Origin: Algoriphagus litoralis
Lineage (GTDB): Bacteria; Bacteroidota; Bacteroidia; Cytophagales; Cyclobacteriaceae
Assembly (NCBI RefSeq): GCF_003259255.1
Contig: NZ_QGOL01000003.1
Coordinates: 62,001 to 126,000, forward strand
Reading direction: 5' to 3'
Length of the DNA: 64,000 nucleotides
Part shown: positions 18,139-26,770 of the stretch, piece after piece
Position numbering within the stretch: the stretch's first letter is position 1
How the letters are laid out: every line of letters begins with the position of its first letter
Made by a program: the position numbers and the translations under genes
The notes under the pieces: generated by a model
What the model saw: only the letters and a program-made list of their open reading frames with translations
The model's database searches: none
Told to the model about the DNA's origin: nothing

Positions 18139-21072
18139 ATGCAGGATAAAGGAATAAACAGTACGTTTAAAAAGATCATCTATGAGTCCTCAGAAATGGT
18201 CTTCCTTGCTGACGATTCCTATCCCTATGCCATATTTTATGGCAATGAATCTTTTGAACTTGAAATTGGTGAATCTCTTAAAGACAGAACTTTAGCTGGA
18301 TTAGGTCTGGATATCAATGCCTATTTGTTTAAAGAGGAATTGATCCTGACCCACGGAAAAAAGGATTATTCATTCAAGCTTGAACTTCCCGAGGATAATG
18401 GAGCCAATTACTTTCTTTTCTACAAAGGGAAAGAAATCAAAACGCATGGACTTCCTGGTAAAAAAGAAGCGTATCAATTTTTCACTTCTCGACTTGATCT
18501 GATTGCCATAGGCAAATATGATCATTTGACCTACCTCAACCCTTCCGTGACTTCTGTGCTGGGCTATGATGTGGAGGAATTATTGAATACCAATTTATGT
18601 CCTTTCATTCATGAAGCTGATCTAGCCAAAATCCAGAAAATCTGGAAGGCCAGTCAAAAGGATCCTGAAGTCACTTTTTGTGAGTTTAGATTTTTGGGCA
18701 AAGACGGCATTTACCGGCATCTGGAATGTTCTGTACAGTTTAACCCGGAGACCTTTTTTTTGATTGCTCGCGATGTTTCGCATCGATATGCTCAGGTCGA
18801 AAGTGAACGGAAACTGGAGAGTCTTATAGAAAAGGCCCCGGAGAATGCGACCATAGGGAAGTGGAAAGCAAATCTGGAATCTGGAAATTTAGTTTTAGAT
18901 GCATCAGCAGAGAAAATAATTCAAGAACTTCTGGGAATTGGTTTCGACATGAAATCAATTCAGGAAAAGCTATTGAATCAAATCAAAACTTCGATTGAAT
19001 CTACAGATCCAGAAGGCGAGAAGGCTTTAGCTGAATTTTTGATTTCAGAGGATAAAAAAGTCGGATTCAAATCATTTTTTCCAAACCAAAACCGATCTCT
19101 AGTCTGGGGGATTTTTTGGGACGAAAGCCGGAGCAAAAAGATTCAGCATGAGTTGGATTTTTACCAAAAAGCCTGGATGCAATGCCCAGAAGCCATGATG
19201 CTAGTTCGGCCAAATGGAGAGGTGGTCTTGGCCAATCAGGAGGTAATCAAGCTTTTTGGTTACGAAGGAAAAACAAAAATTTCCCATTTAAAGGATTTGA
19301 GTGTCTTTTTTGAGGAGGCATATAATTGGACGGAGTGGGTTAGTTTTCCTTCTGGGGATAGGACCATTTCTAGGTTTTCTACCTTGCTTATCAATGAAAA
19401 AGGAAAGCAATTGACTCTGGAATTGGCTTCAAGCAGGATGCAATTTGATCAAGAAGATTACATCACACTTTCTTTCAATAACATTTCTGAAAAAATCAAT
19501 CTTGAAAAGAAAGTCGAAGCAAGCAGCGACTTCCTGATGAATTTAACAGACCAGGTTCCCGGAGGTCTGTACCAAATGGTATTAAATTCAGAAGGAGAAA
19601 TGAATTTCTCTTTCCTTTCAAAAGGAATCAACACCGTTTTGGGAATTTCCTCCCAAGAGATTCAGGAGTTCTCGGACATCTCTTCTGCAATTTCCAAAGT
19701 GCACCCTCAAGATTTGCCACAGGTGATCATGACTTCGGTAGCTTCGGCTCGTAAATTGGAACCTTGGCAGTGCCAGTTTAGAGTCAAATCAGCCGCAAAC
19801 TCTGCTGAATATCGCTGGGTATTGGGAGCTGCAAGGCCACAAGCTCTGGAAAATGGGGATATGGTCTGGTATGGTTATTTAACTGATATTTCAAAGCAGA
19901 AAGAGTTCGAATCCAAACTCGATGAGGCAAGATTGGCTGCTGAAAAAGCCAATCAGATTAAATCGGATTTCCTCTCCATGATCAGCCATGAACTGAGGAC
20001 ACCGCTTAATGCCATCTCAGGTTCGGTATATTCTCTGTTCCATGACGAACCTACATTGACCCAGAAATCTGCCCTGAATACAATCAATTTTGCAGTGGAT
20101 AATTTGATCATTATGATTAATGATCTTCTTGATTTTCAGAAAATTGAAGCAGGAAAACTCACTATCGAGCAAGTGCCATTTAACTTGAAAGACATCCTGA
20201 ATCAAGTTATCAAAGGACTTTCATTCCATGCCAAGGATAGCAAAAATAACCTGCAGCTTCATCTTTCTGAAGGGCTCGATATCGCTGTGAAAGGAGATAA
20301 GACCAGGCTATCACAGGTCATGAACAATCTGATCACCAATGCACTCAAATTTACCAACGAAGGTGATGTCGATGTGAAAATAGAACTGCTAGGTCAAGTC
20401 AGAAACCGAGTGAAAGTCTATTTTGAGGTGAAGGATACTGGGATAGGTATTGCGCCGGAGCATCAGGAAAAAATCTTCAATGATTTTGATCAAGTCAAGC
20501 CAACTTTTAATTCAAAATATGGAGGAACTGGCCTAGGTTTGTCGATTACCCGAAAATTATTGAACCTAATGGGGGGGAAGATCGGTCTGGACTCTAAGGT
20601 TGGCTCCGGAAGTAGATTCTTTTTTGAGTTGGAATTCGAAAAAGCCGAAGAAGCCATTGGATCAATTCCAATCAAAGAGAACCAAAGCCTTTCATTTACA
20701 AATCTTCACCTCTTGATGGCAGAAGATAACGAAGTCAATGCCTTAGTTCTGGGAAAGATTATCAAAAAATGGGGGTTCACTTTTGATCGCGCTCACAACG
20801 GAAAAGAAGCCGTAGAGGCCGTAAAAAACCGCGACTTTGATTGTATCCTGATGGATATTCAGATGCCGGTCATGGATGGATTTGAAGCAACCAATGAAAT
20901 CAAAAAGTTTTCCGAGATTCCAGTTATCGCTTTGACTGCTGCCGCCAAACTGGAAATCATGGAACAAATAGATGCCTGTGGATTTGAGGGATTTGTCGCC
21001 AAACCTATCGATGCAGCTGAACTTTTGAAAAAAATCAAGGAGGTAATAGTCGAGAAAAGCTATAAATCCTGA
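18139..21072 (+). CDS. Hybrid sensor histidine kinase, multi-PAS, with C-terminal receiver
   Basis: A 977-aa protein without transmembrane helices, hence cytoplasmic. In order: an N-terminal PAS-like region (about 1-100), a PAS (YLNPSVTSVLGYDVEELL, about 110-215), a weaker PAS region (about 340-455), a PAS with PAC (about 460-597), HisKA with MISHELRTPLNAISG (about 612-680), HATPase (NALKFTNEG, DTGIGIAPEH, GTGLGLSITRKLL) and a receiver (LMDIQMPVMDGF, about 855-970). It starts a phosphorelay, but no Hpt or output regulator is adjacent; the REC-Hpt proteins near 48 kb could be partners (speculative). Its end overlaps the convergent TPR gene by 13 bp. Confidence 0.92.
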   Translation: MQDKGINSTFKKIIYESSEMVFLADDSYPYAIFYGNESFELEIGESLKDRTLAGLGLDINAYLFKEELILTHGKKDYSFKLELPEDNGANYFLFYKGKEIKTHGLPGKKEAYQFFTSRLDLIAIGKYDHLTYLNPSVTSVLGYDVEELLNTNLCPFIHEADLAKIQKIWKASQKDPEVTFCEFRFLGKDGIYRHLECSVQFNPETFFLIARDVSHRYAQVESERKLESLIEKAPENATIGKWKANLESGNLVLDASAEKIIQELLGIGFDMKSIQEKLLNQIKTSIESTDPEGEKALAEFLISEDKKVGFKSFFPNQNRSLVWGIFWDESRSKKIQHELDFYQKAWMQCPEAMMLVRPNGEVVLANQEVIKLFGYEGKTKISHLKDLSVFFEEAYNWTEWVSFPSGDRTISRFSTLLINEKGKQLTLELASSRMQFDQEDYITLSFNNISEKINLEKKVEASSDFLMNLTDQVPGGLYQMVLNSEGEMNFSFLSKGINTVLGISSQEIQEFSDISSAISKVHPQDLPQVIMTSVASARKLEPWQCQFRVKSAANSAEYRWVLGAARPQALENGDMVWYGYLTDISKQKEFESKLDEARLAAEKANQIKSDFLSMISHELRTPLNAISGSVYSLFHDEPTLTQKSALNTINFAVDNLIIMINDLLDFQKIEAGKLTIEQVPFNLKDILNQVIKGLSFHAKDSKNNLQLHLSEGLDIAVKGDKTRLSQVMNNLITNALKFTNEGDVDVKIELLGQVRNRVKVYFEVKDTGIGIAPEHQEKIFNDFDQVKPTFNSKYGGTGLGLSITRKLLNLMGGKIGLDSKVGSGSRFFFELEFEKAEEAIGSIPIKENQSLSFTNLHLLMAEDNEVNALVLGKIIKKWGFTFDRAHNGKEAVEAVKNRDFDCILMDIQMPVMDGFEATNEIKKFSEIPVIALTAAAKLEIMEQIDACGFEGFVAKPIDAAELLKKIKEVIVEKSYKS

Positions 21073-21992
21073 GCTTTGGAGTAATACTCCTGTACCAACT
21101 CCATTTCTGGATAATCTGCTGCCAATTCGGAGAGATACTGCAAGGCAGACGTTTTGTCCCCTTTCATGACATAGTAAATTCCCTTGTTTCGAAATGCAAA
21201 TGGATTTTTTGCGTCCATTTGGATACTTTGGTTGATGAGTTCGAGTGCTTCTTCAGGCCGATCCAAAAACAAAAGATACAGACCTTTATTATTGTAGAAA
21301 TAAGCCTGTCTATTGTCGAGGGTGATCGCTTTTTCGACCGAGGTCAATGCTTCATTCACTTGGCCTTCCTCAAATAGAATCATAGATCGCAGGTTGTGCA
21401 GATTAGGCTCCGTTGGATTTAGCTCTTCAGCTTTGACTAAAAGTTCTTTTGCTGATTGATAGTTCTTTTGGTAGAATAGAATTGTGGCCTGATTGACCAA
21501 CAGATCAGAATTTTCGGGTTGAAGGGTAGCTGCTTTCTCGAAGCCTTCCAAAGCCGCAGGGTAATTTTTCAGTTTCTCCTGACTCAATCCTGCAATGAAA
21601 TATGACTTCCAGTTTTCAGGATCAAGTTTTAATAGACGATCAGCATCTTCTCGGGCTTTATAAAATTCTCCATTGTCCAAATAAGCCATTCCGCGCTGAA
21701 AGATCGCCTCGTAGTAATCTGGCTTGTAAGTAATGGCAAGATTTAAATCAGTGATGGTCTCCGCCAATTCATTAAGTTGGCGATGTGCCATAGCTTTATT
21801 GAAGTAAGCATCTGCGTAGGCAGAGTCCAAATTTAAGGCTTCATTATAAAATGAAATGGCAGACTTTGGATCATTTTCGGCCAGCTTTTCATTTCCTTTT
21901 AGGAGAAATCGGCCTTTTTTTGTTTCATCGGAATCACATCCGATGGATAGGGTGAATACTAAACCGAATATTAACCTATTCAATAGTTTCAT
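21060..21992 (-). CDS. Tetratricopeptide-repeat lipoprotein
   Basis: A 310-aa protein if started at ATG 21992, which gives a clean lipoprotein signal peptide (MKLLNRLIFGLVFTLSIGC, Cys19 in the lipobox). Upstream Met codons only add a charged stretch before the signal, so they were not used. About eight TPR units follow from residue 30 to the end, with the usual A..Y..ALxLxP/A spacing. TPR lipoproteins usually act as scaffolds in the periplasm. The start lies 17 bp inside the end of the upstream permease gene, indicating coupled expression. Confidence 0.85.
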   Translation of the reverse strand: MKLLNRLIFGLVFTLSIGCDSDETKKGRFLLKGNEKLAENDPKSAISFYNEALNLDSAYADAYFNKAMAHRQLNELAETITDLNLAITYKPDYYEAIFQRGMAYLDNGEFYKAREDADRLLKLDPENWKSYFIAGLSQEKLKNYPAALEGFEKAATLQPENSDLLVNQATILFYQKNYQSAKELLVKAEELNPTEPNLHNLRSMILFEEGQVNEALTSVEKAITLDNRQAYFYNNKGLYLLFLDRPEEALELINQSIQMDAKNPFAFRNKGIYYVMKGDKTSALQYLSELAADYPEMELVQEYYSKAQDL

Positions 21993-23070
21993 TTTCTGCC
22001 AGGTACTTGTCATCATTTTTTTCTTCACCCAAAAGCATTGCAAAAGGTTTGGTGCTCTCGCTTAGGTCAAAAATCTCTCTGAGAATTGCCATGGTAGGAA
22101 TAACCAAAACCATTCCTGCCACGCCCCAGATAGATCCTCCGATCAATAAGCCTAAGAAGGTTATAAATGCATTGAGGTTTACATTTCCTCCAACAATCTT
22201 CGGGGTGAGAAAGTTGCCCTCCAAAATTTGGATCACTTGATAGATTCCAAATACAGCAATCGGATAAAATAAGCTGTCCATCGTGAGGAAAGAATAAACT
22301 ACTGGAAGAAGTACACCAAAGAAAGGACCAACATAAGGGATGATATTCAAAATCGCACCGATAATTCCAAAGAATATCGCATGCTTAATTCCCAAAATAG
22401 AATACCCAGTTATGTTCAAAATGGCCAAAATAATCATCACCTTACCCACGCCTGCGATGTAATTTTGAATCACTTTTCTAAGGTTTGAAATTCTCAACTT
22501 GACCAGAGTCGGGTCTTTGTCATGATAAATCATGACCATCAGTTTGGTGAGATGGTCACGATATAATAGGAAGAAAAACATAAATACTGGGATCAAAATC
22601 AAGCCCGAAAGTGATCCGATCGCATTCAGTGCGAAAGATGAAATACTTGAGCTGTTTTCATCAAGCAGATTTATCAAGTACTTTGATTCCGCTTTTTCTT
22701 CTAGGTTTTCGTTGATCCCAAAATTTTCATAAGTCCAGGTGTCTACTTCCTTTGCCACCGATATTAGTCTATCGGAAACATTGTTGAAATCTCTGGTAAA
22801 ACTCACCACATTTCCAATAATAAAACTGATTAAACCTGCCACCAGAGCCGTCATCACTAGCAGCGAAATGATGCTAGACAGCGTACGAGGGACTTTGTAT
22901 TTCTCCAAAAACATACTCAGGGGAGTAAATAGAATCGCAAAAAAACCTCCCATGAAAAGAGGGATCAATAAACTTCTCCCCACAATTAAAAAAAACACCA
23001 AAACAATAATGAAGGTCATTACAGTAAGGGCCTTGAGATAGGCCTGCATTTGGATTCCTTGAAGTTTCAT
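21976..23070 (-). CDS. AI-2E family transporter (second paralogue)
   Basis: A 364-aa membrane protein, the same length as the paralogue at 7959-9053. Features are N-terminal paired helices (FIIVLVFFLIVGRSLLIPLF), a periplasmic stretch at 90-140, and the family motif ILNIIPYVGPFFGVLLPVV followed by VIQILEGNFLTPKIVGGNVNLNAF, which is closer to the family consensus than in the first copy. Substrate is not known. It is the first gene of a two-gene unit with the TPR lipoprotein. A near-consensus -7 box TATCTTTT lies just upstream. Confidence 0.9.
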   Translation of the reverse strand: MKLQGIQMQAYLKALTVMTFIIVLVFFLIVGRSLLIPLFMGGFFAILFTPLSMFLEKYKVPRTLSSIISLLVMTALVAGLISFIIGNVVSFTRDFNNVSDRLISVAKEVDTWTYENFGINENLEEKAESKYLINLLDENSSSISSFALNAIGSLSGLILIPVFMFFFLLYRDHLTKLMVMIYHDKDPTLVKLRISNLRKVIQNYIAGVGKVMIILAILNITGYSILGIKHAIFFGIIGAILNIIPYVGPFFGVLLPVVYSFLTMDSLFYPIAVFGIYQVIQILEGNFLTPKIVGGNVNLNAFITFLGLLIGGSIWGVAGMVLVIPTMAILREIFDLSESTKPFAMLLGEEKNDDKYLAENETIE

Positions 23071-23125
23071 AAGTCAGTGGTTGATCAAAAAAGATAGGAG
23101 AATTCTGTCGATTTTACAATTGGGT

Positions 23126-25156
23126 CTAAATGAGTCCAGATCGTTTCAGGAGTGATTCAGGCTTTGGATCTCTACCTCTGAATCTTTTATACAATAGAGA
23201 AGGGTGTTCTGTGCCTCCAGCTGAAAGTATATTTTTCTCAAAAGAGAGCGCAGTTTGGGTGTCGAAAACTCCATTTTCCAAAAACATTTCAAAGGCGTCA
23301 GCATCCAAAACCTCTGCCCACTTGTAGCTGTAATAGCCTGAGGAATACCCTCCTTGGAAGATATGAGAAAAGCTTGTGCTAGCCATAGTGCCGGGAACTT
23401 TGGGCAGCAGATCGGTTTTTCGCATTACCTGCTCTTCAAAATCTCCAATGCTTTCAATTGAACTAGGATCCTGACTATGATAGGCCATATCCAGTAATCC
23501 GAAGCTGATCTGTCTCATCGTCAGGTATCCCTGCTGATAATTAGCCGCGTTTTTAATTTTCTCAATTAGTTCTTCAGGAATTTTTTCCCCTGTTTCGTAG
23601 TGCTTGGCAAAGAGATCAAGACACTCTTTTTCATAGCACCAGTTTTCAAAAATCTGGGAGGGAAGCTCAACAAAATCCCAAAAAACACTTGTTCCAGTAA
23701 GTGATTCATAAGTCCCTCTTGCCAGCATTCCATGAAGTGCATGGCCAAACTCATGAAAGAGTGTGGTGACTTCATTAAATGTGAGCAAGCTGGGTCTGGA
23801 TTTGGTCGGTTTGGTGAAGTTGCACACAATGGAAATGTGGGGACGAAGATCATGTCCCTCAATAGTTTTTTGACCGCGATAGGATGTCATCCATGCGCCA
23901 TTTCTTTTGCCTGCTCTTGGGAAAAAATCTGCATAGAACACCGCCAGATGATTTCCTTTTCTGTCTTTGACTTCGTAAGCTGTGACTTCTGGATGATAGA
24001 CAGGGATTTCCGGATTGGGATGAAAAGTGAGTCCAAATAGTTTCCCTGCCGTAAGAAATACCCCTTCGATCGCATTTTCCAACTTGAAATAGGGGCGGAG
24101 CAACTCATCATCCAGCGCATATTTTTCTTTTTTGAGGAGTTCGGAATAATACCCAAAATCCCAACGGTTCAAATCACCCAATCCGTCAAGTTTCTTTGCG
24201 AAATCGGCGACTTCCTGGACTTCTTTTTCAGCTTTGGGCTTTGCTTTTTCTAGGAGTGATTCCAGAAAGTCGAGTACCGCCTTTGGACTTTTAGCCATCC
24301 GCTCTTCCAAGACAAAATCTGCATGGGATGCATAACCCAGTAGGTTGGCTCGCTGATGTCGAAGATTCAGTATTTGCTTTATTGTTGTCTGATTGTCAAG
24401 TGCATCACCTTTGGCAGATTTTGTATTGTATGCCATGAAGAGGGTCTTGCGGAGCTCACGGTTTTTGGCGTAGGTAAGCGCCGGAACATAGCTGGGGTAG
24501 TCCAGCGTGAATGCCCATTTGCCAGGCTGGCCTTTTTCGGTGGCGATCTGTGAAGCTGCTTCTTTAATCCCCTCAGGAATCCCCTCCAAATCTTCTTCAT
24601 TTTCGATAAAATAGACGTATTTGTTTGTTTCTGCCAACACGTTTTCACCAAATTTTAGGCTGAGTTGTGCTAATTCTTGGTCTATTTCACGGAGTTTGGA
24701 AGCTTCTTCCCCGTTGAGGTTTGCCCCATTTCTGACAAATGATTTATAGGTCTTTTCCAGAAGGGTAGCTTGCTCAGGACTGAGATGTAGGTTTTCTTTC
24801 TCCGAAAATACCTGCGCGACTCGCTGGAAAAGTACTGGATCAAGCAAAATATCATTGGAATATGCTGTCAGCAATGGGGAGATTTCGCGTGCTAGTTTCT
24901 GAATTTCATCATTTGTCTCAGCGGAATTGAGATTGAAAAAAATCGCTGAAATAGAATTGAGTTTTTTTCCGGCACGATCCAGCGCTTCGATAGTAATTTC
25001 GAAAGTGGGCAGTGCTTCGGATTTGATTTTTTCAATATCTCCTTTTGCCAAAGAAATGGCTTCTTTGACAGCAGGGAGGAAATGGTCATTGGTGATTAGA
25101 TGAAATGGTGCAGTTTCAAAAGGGCTGGTAAAATCAGCCAAAAGTGGGTTTGTCAT
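23126..25156 (-). CDS. M3-family metallopeptidase (oligopeptidase A/Dcp-like)
   Basis: A 676-aa cytoplasmic zinc peptidase. The active site is TLFHEFGHALHGMLAR (HExxH), followed by the downstream Glu-containing helix (SVFWDFVELPSQIFENW). The N-terminus PLLADFTSPFETAPFHLI and C-terminus ...AGGTEHPSLLYKRFRGRDPKPESLL are typical of the PrlC/Dcp branch. These enzymes degrade short peptides, including cleaved signal peptides. No signal peptide is seen. It begins 24 bp after the DRHyd-like/TPR gene and is probably cotranscribed with it. Confidence 0.93.
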   Translation of the reverse strand: MTNPLLADFTSPFETAPFHLITNDHFLPAVKEAISLAKGDIEKIKSEALPTFEITIEALDRAGKKLNSISAIFFNLNSAETNDEIQKLAREISPLLTAYSNDILLDPVLFQRVAQVFSEKENLHLSPEQATLLEKTYKSFVRNGANLNGEEASKLREIDQELAQLSLKFGENVLAETNKYVYFIENEEDLEGIPEGIKEAASQIATEKGQPGKWAFTLDYPSYVPALTYAKNRELRKTLFMAYNTKSAKGDALDNQTTIKQILNLRHQRANLLGYASHADFVLEERMAKSPKAVLDFLESLLEKAKPKAEKEVQEVADFAKKLDGLGDLNRWDFGYYSELLKKEKYALDDELLRPYFKLENAIEGVFLTAGKLFGLTFHPNPEIPVYHPEVTAYEVKDRKGNHLAVFYADFFPRAGKRNGAWMTSYRGQKTIEGHDLRPHISIVCNFTKPTKSRPSLLTFNEVTTLFHEFGHALHGMLARGTYESLTGTSVFWDFVELPSQIFENWCYEKECLDLFAKHYETGEKIPEELIEKIKNAANYQQGYLTMRQISFGLLDMAYHSQDPSSIESIGDFEEQVMRKTDLLPKVPGTMASTSFSHIFQGGYSSGYYSYKWAEVLDADAFEMFLENGVFDTQTALSFEKNILSAGGTEHPSLLYKRFRGRDPKPESLLKRSGLI

Positions 25157-25180
25157 GGTTTAAGCTAATCGTTTGGGAAG

Positions 25181-26554
25181 TTATAGCGGTGCATTCCATT
25201 TGGGTTCGAGGAGATGCCCTACTTTTTTCATTTCTGCTGCTAATTTACCAATTTGTTCAGTAAAGCTCCTGAGTTGCCAGGGATGAAAAGGAACATTATT
25301 GGAATCGTTTAAACTTTGGCGATAGGACTCAAATTCTCCAAGCCCAAAGTAAGCTTCGGCCCTGTTGACCAAGATCCAATATTTTTGAGAATTGTAGTAC
25401 TCCTGAAGTTCCTGGCCTTCTTTTGTTCCTCCAATAATCAGATTTTGATCATTTTTTTCTTTTTGATGAATCAATTTCCAATCCCGCTCACAAAGAAAAA
25501 GCACTCTCTTCCAGGTGCGCTGCGCAAAAATCAGGTCCGCTATTCGCTCCTGATCTGAATTAACCAAGTTGGAGGTCGCATGGTAGACAAGTGTCATGGC
25601 AAGATTGATTCCATTGTATCGGTTATTGAGGAGGTAATAGCTTCGCTGAAAATACAGGATCGAATCCTCCAGATGTTCTTCACCCTCACCACATTCGTAG
25701 AGCTTTTTTTTCACAGCACCTGCTGATGATACGGTCTCCGGGTCATTGGAGTGAGCCAAATTGATGGATTGTAATAAACTGAGCGACTCATAAAGTGCGG
25801 TTACCAAGTCTGGCTCAGCTGCCTTGTAGGTAGTAAAAGAAAGCCTATGAATAAGGTAGGGGTCTTTTTGGCCACTATTTCCCCCTGAAAGTAAAATTGC
25901 GGTTTTGAATAGGTCTCTCGCTTTTGCAAATTCCATCACATCGATGGCGTCTTCAGCCTCCTGAATGATCAACGAAAGTGCTTTGCCGACTTCTGGGGCA
26001 GGTTGTGTCTTTTCCGAATCATTTACTGCTTTCTCTATTTCAGCCTGCAGTTTGGGTGGGATCAAGGAGTGAAGGTAAGTATATACTGGGCTGTCGGCTT
26101 CTTTTTTATCCAATACTGTTTGGATCACGTTGCCCAAAGCCGCTCTAAATCGCTCCACTTCTTCGTAATCTATCGCATCACCCAAGTGCTGGTAGCTATG
26201 AATGACCACATGATTGAGATCGAAAGGATACATCAATTTGTCTTCCGAGATCACGATGGTAGTGAATGGCCTCAAGGCATGTCTTACGCCCAATTCATAG
26301 AGCGCATTGGCATTTAAGGTTGACAAATCCGCAATCACCATGTCGGCCTGCAGCAATTCCTTGTACATCTGCACATCGATTGATCCAGAATGGGTGATTT
26401 CATCCGCACGGACACATTCGACTCCTTTGGACTCGACTACCGGTTTGATCAAAAGTCGGTAGGACTTATTGAGATCTAGTTTTCGACCATTGATGTAGTC
26501 GGTTTTGATCCCGAAGCCCATGACTACAAAGCATCTTTTTTTGGTTTCGCTCAT
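25181..26554 (-). CDS. Nucleoside deoxyribosyltransferase/DRHyd-like domain fused to a TPR-S-like helical region
   Basis: A 457-aa soluble protein. Residues about 7-145 look like a Rossmann-type domain of the nucleoside 2-deoxyribosyltransferase superfamily: CFVVMGFG opening strand, then LLQADMVIADLSTLNANALYELGVRHAL, where D71, D76 and E87 fit the family's active-site positions. The rest (about 160-457) is all-helical with TPR-like pairs, resembling the TRAFs-binding/TPR-S region of animal MAP3K5 (ASK1), whose N-terminal half has the same two-part layout. Bacterial proteins of this layout have been linked to conflict or stress signalling (from memory). Target unknown. It lies 24 bp upstream of the M3 peptidase gene on the same strand. 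Confidence 0.65.
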   Translation of the reverse strand: MSETKKRCFVVMGFGIKTDYINGRKLDLNKSYRLLIKPVVESKGVECVRADEITHSGSIDVQMYKELLQADMVIADLSTLNANALYELGVRHALRPFTTIVISEDKLMYPFDLNHVVIHSYQHLGDAIDYEEVERFRAALGNVIQTVLDKKEADSPVYTYLHSLIPPKLQAEIEKAVNDSEKTQPAPEVGKALSLIIQEAEDAIDVMEFAKARDLFKTAILLSGGNSGQKDPYLIHRLSFTTYKAAEPDLVTALYESLSLLQSINLAHSNDPETVSSAGAVKKKLYECGEGEEHLEDSILYFQRSYYLLNNRYNGINLAMTLVYHATSNLVNSDQERIADLIFAQRTWKRVLFLCERDWKLIHQKEKNDQNLIIGGTKEGQELQEYYNSQKYWILVNRAEAYFGLGEFESYRQSLNDSNNVPFHPWQLRSFTEQIGKLAAEMKKVGHLLEPKWNAPL

Positions 26555-26718
26555 TGGTTAAAAAATTAGAATTGGTGGTGGATGAATTTAGTAAAGATTC
26601 TGAAAGGTAAGCTTTTAAAAGAAACAAAGTTGCCCATCCAAAAGCAATGAAATTTCCATAGCCTGAAGTCTACAGGATTTGCTATTTGAAAAGGACCGTC
26701 CGGAACTGCTAGTTAATA

Positions 26719-26749
26719 AAACACCTCGAGCGTTCTGCCCGAGGTGTTT
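26719..26749 (-). terminator. Rho-independent terminator of the zinc metalloprotease gene
   Basis: A perfect 10-bp stem AAACACCTCG/CGAGGTGTTT (26719-26728, 26740-26749), 11-nt loop, T-rich tail on the minus strand. The rest of 26555-26718 holds no gene and no exact -7 box for the downstream gene. Confidence 0.85.
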
Positions 26750-26770
26750 CAATAGAAAAGATTATTGCGA

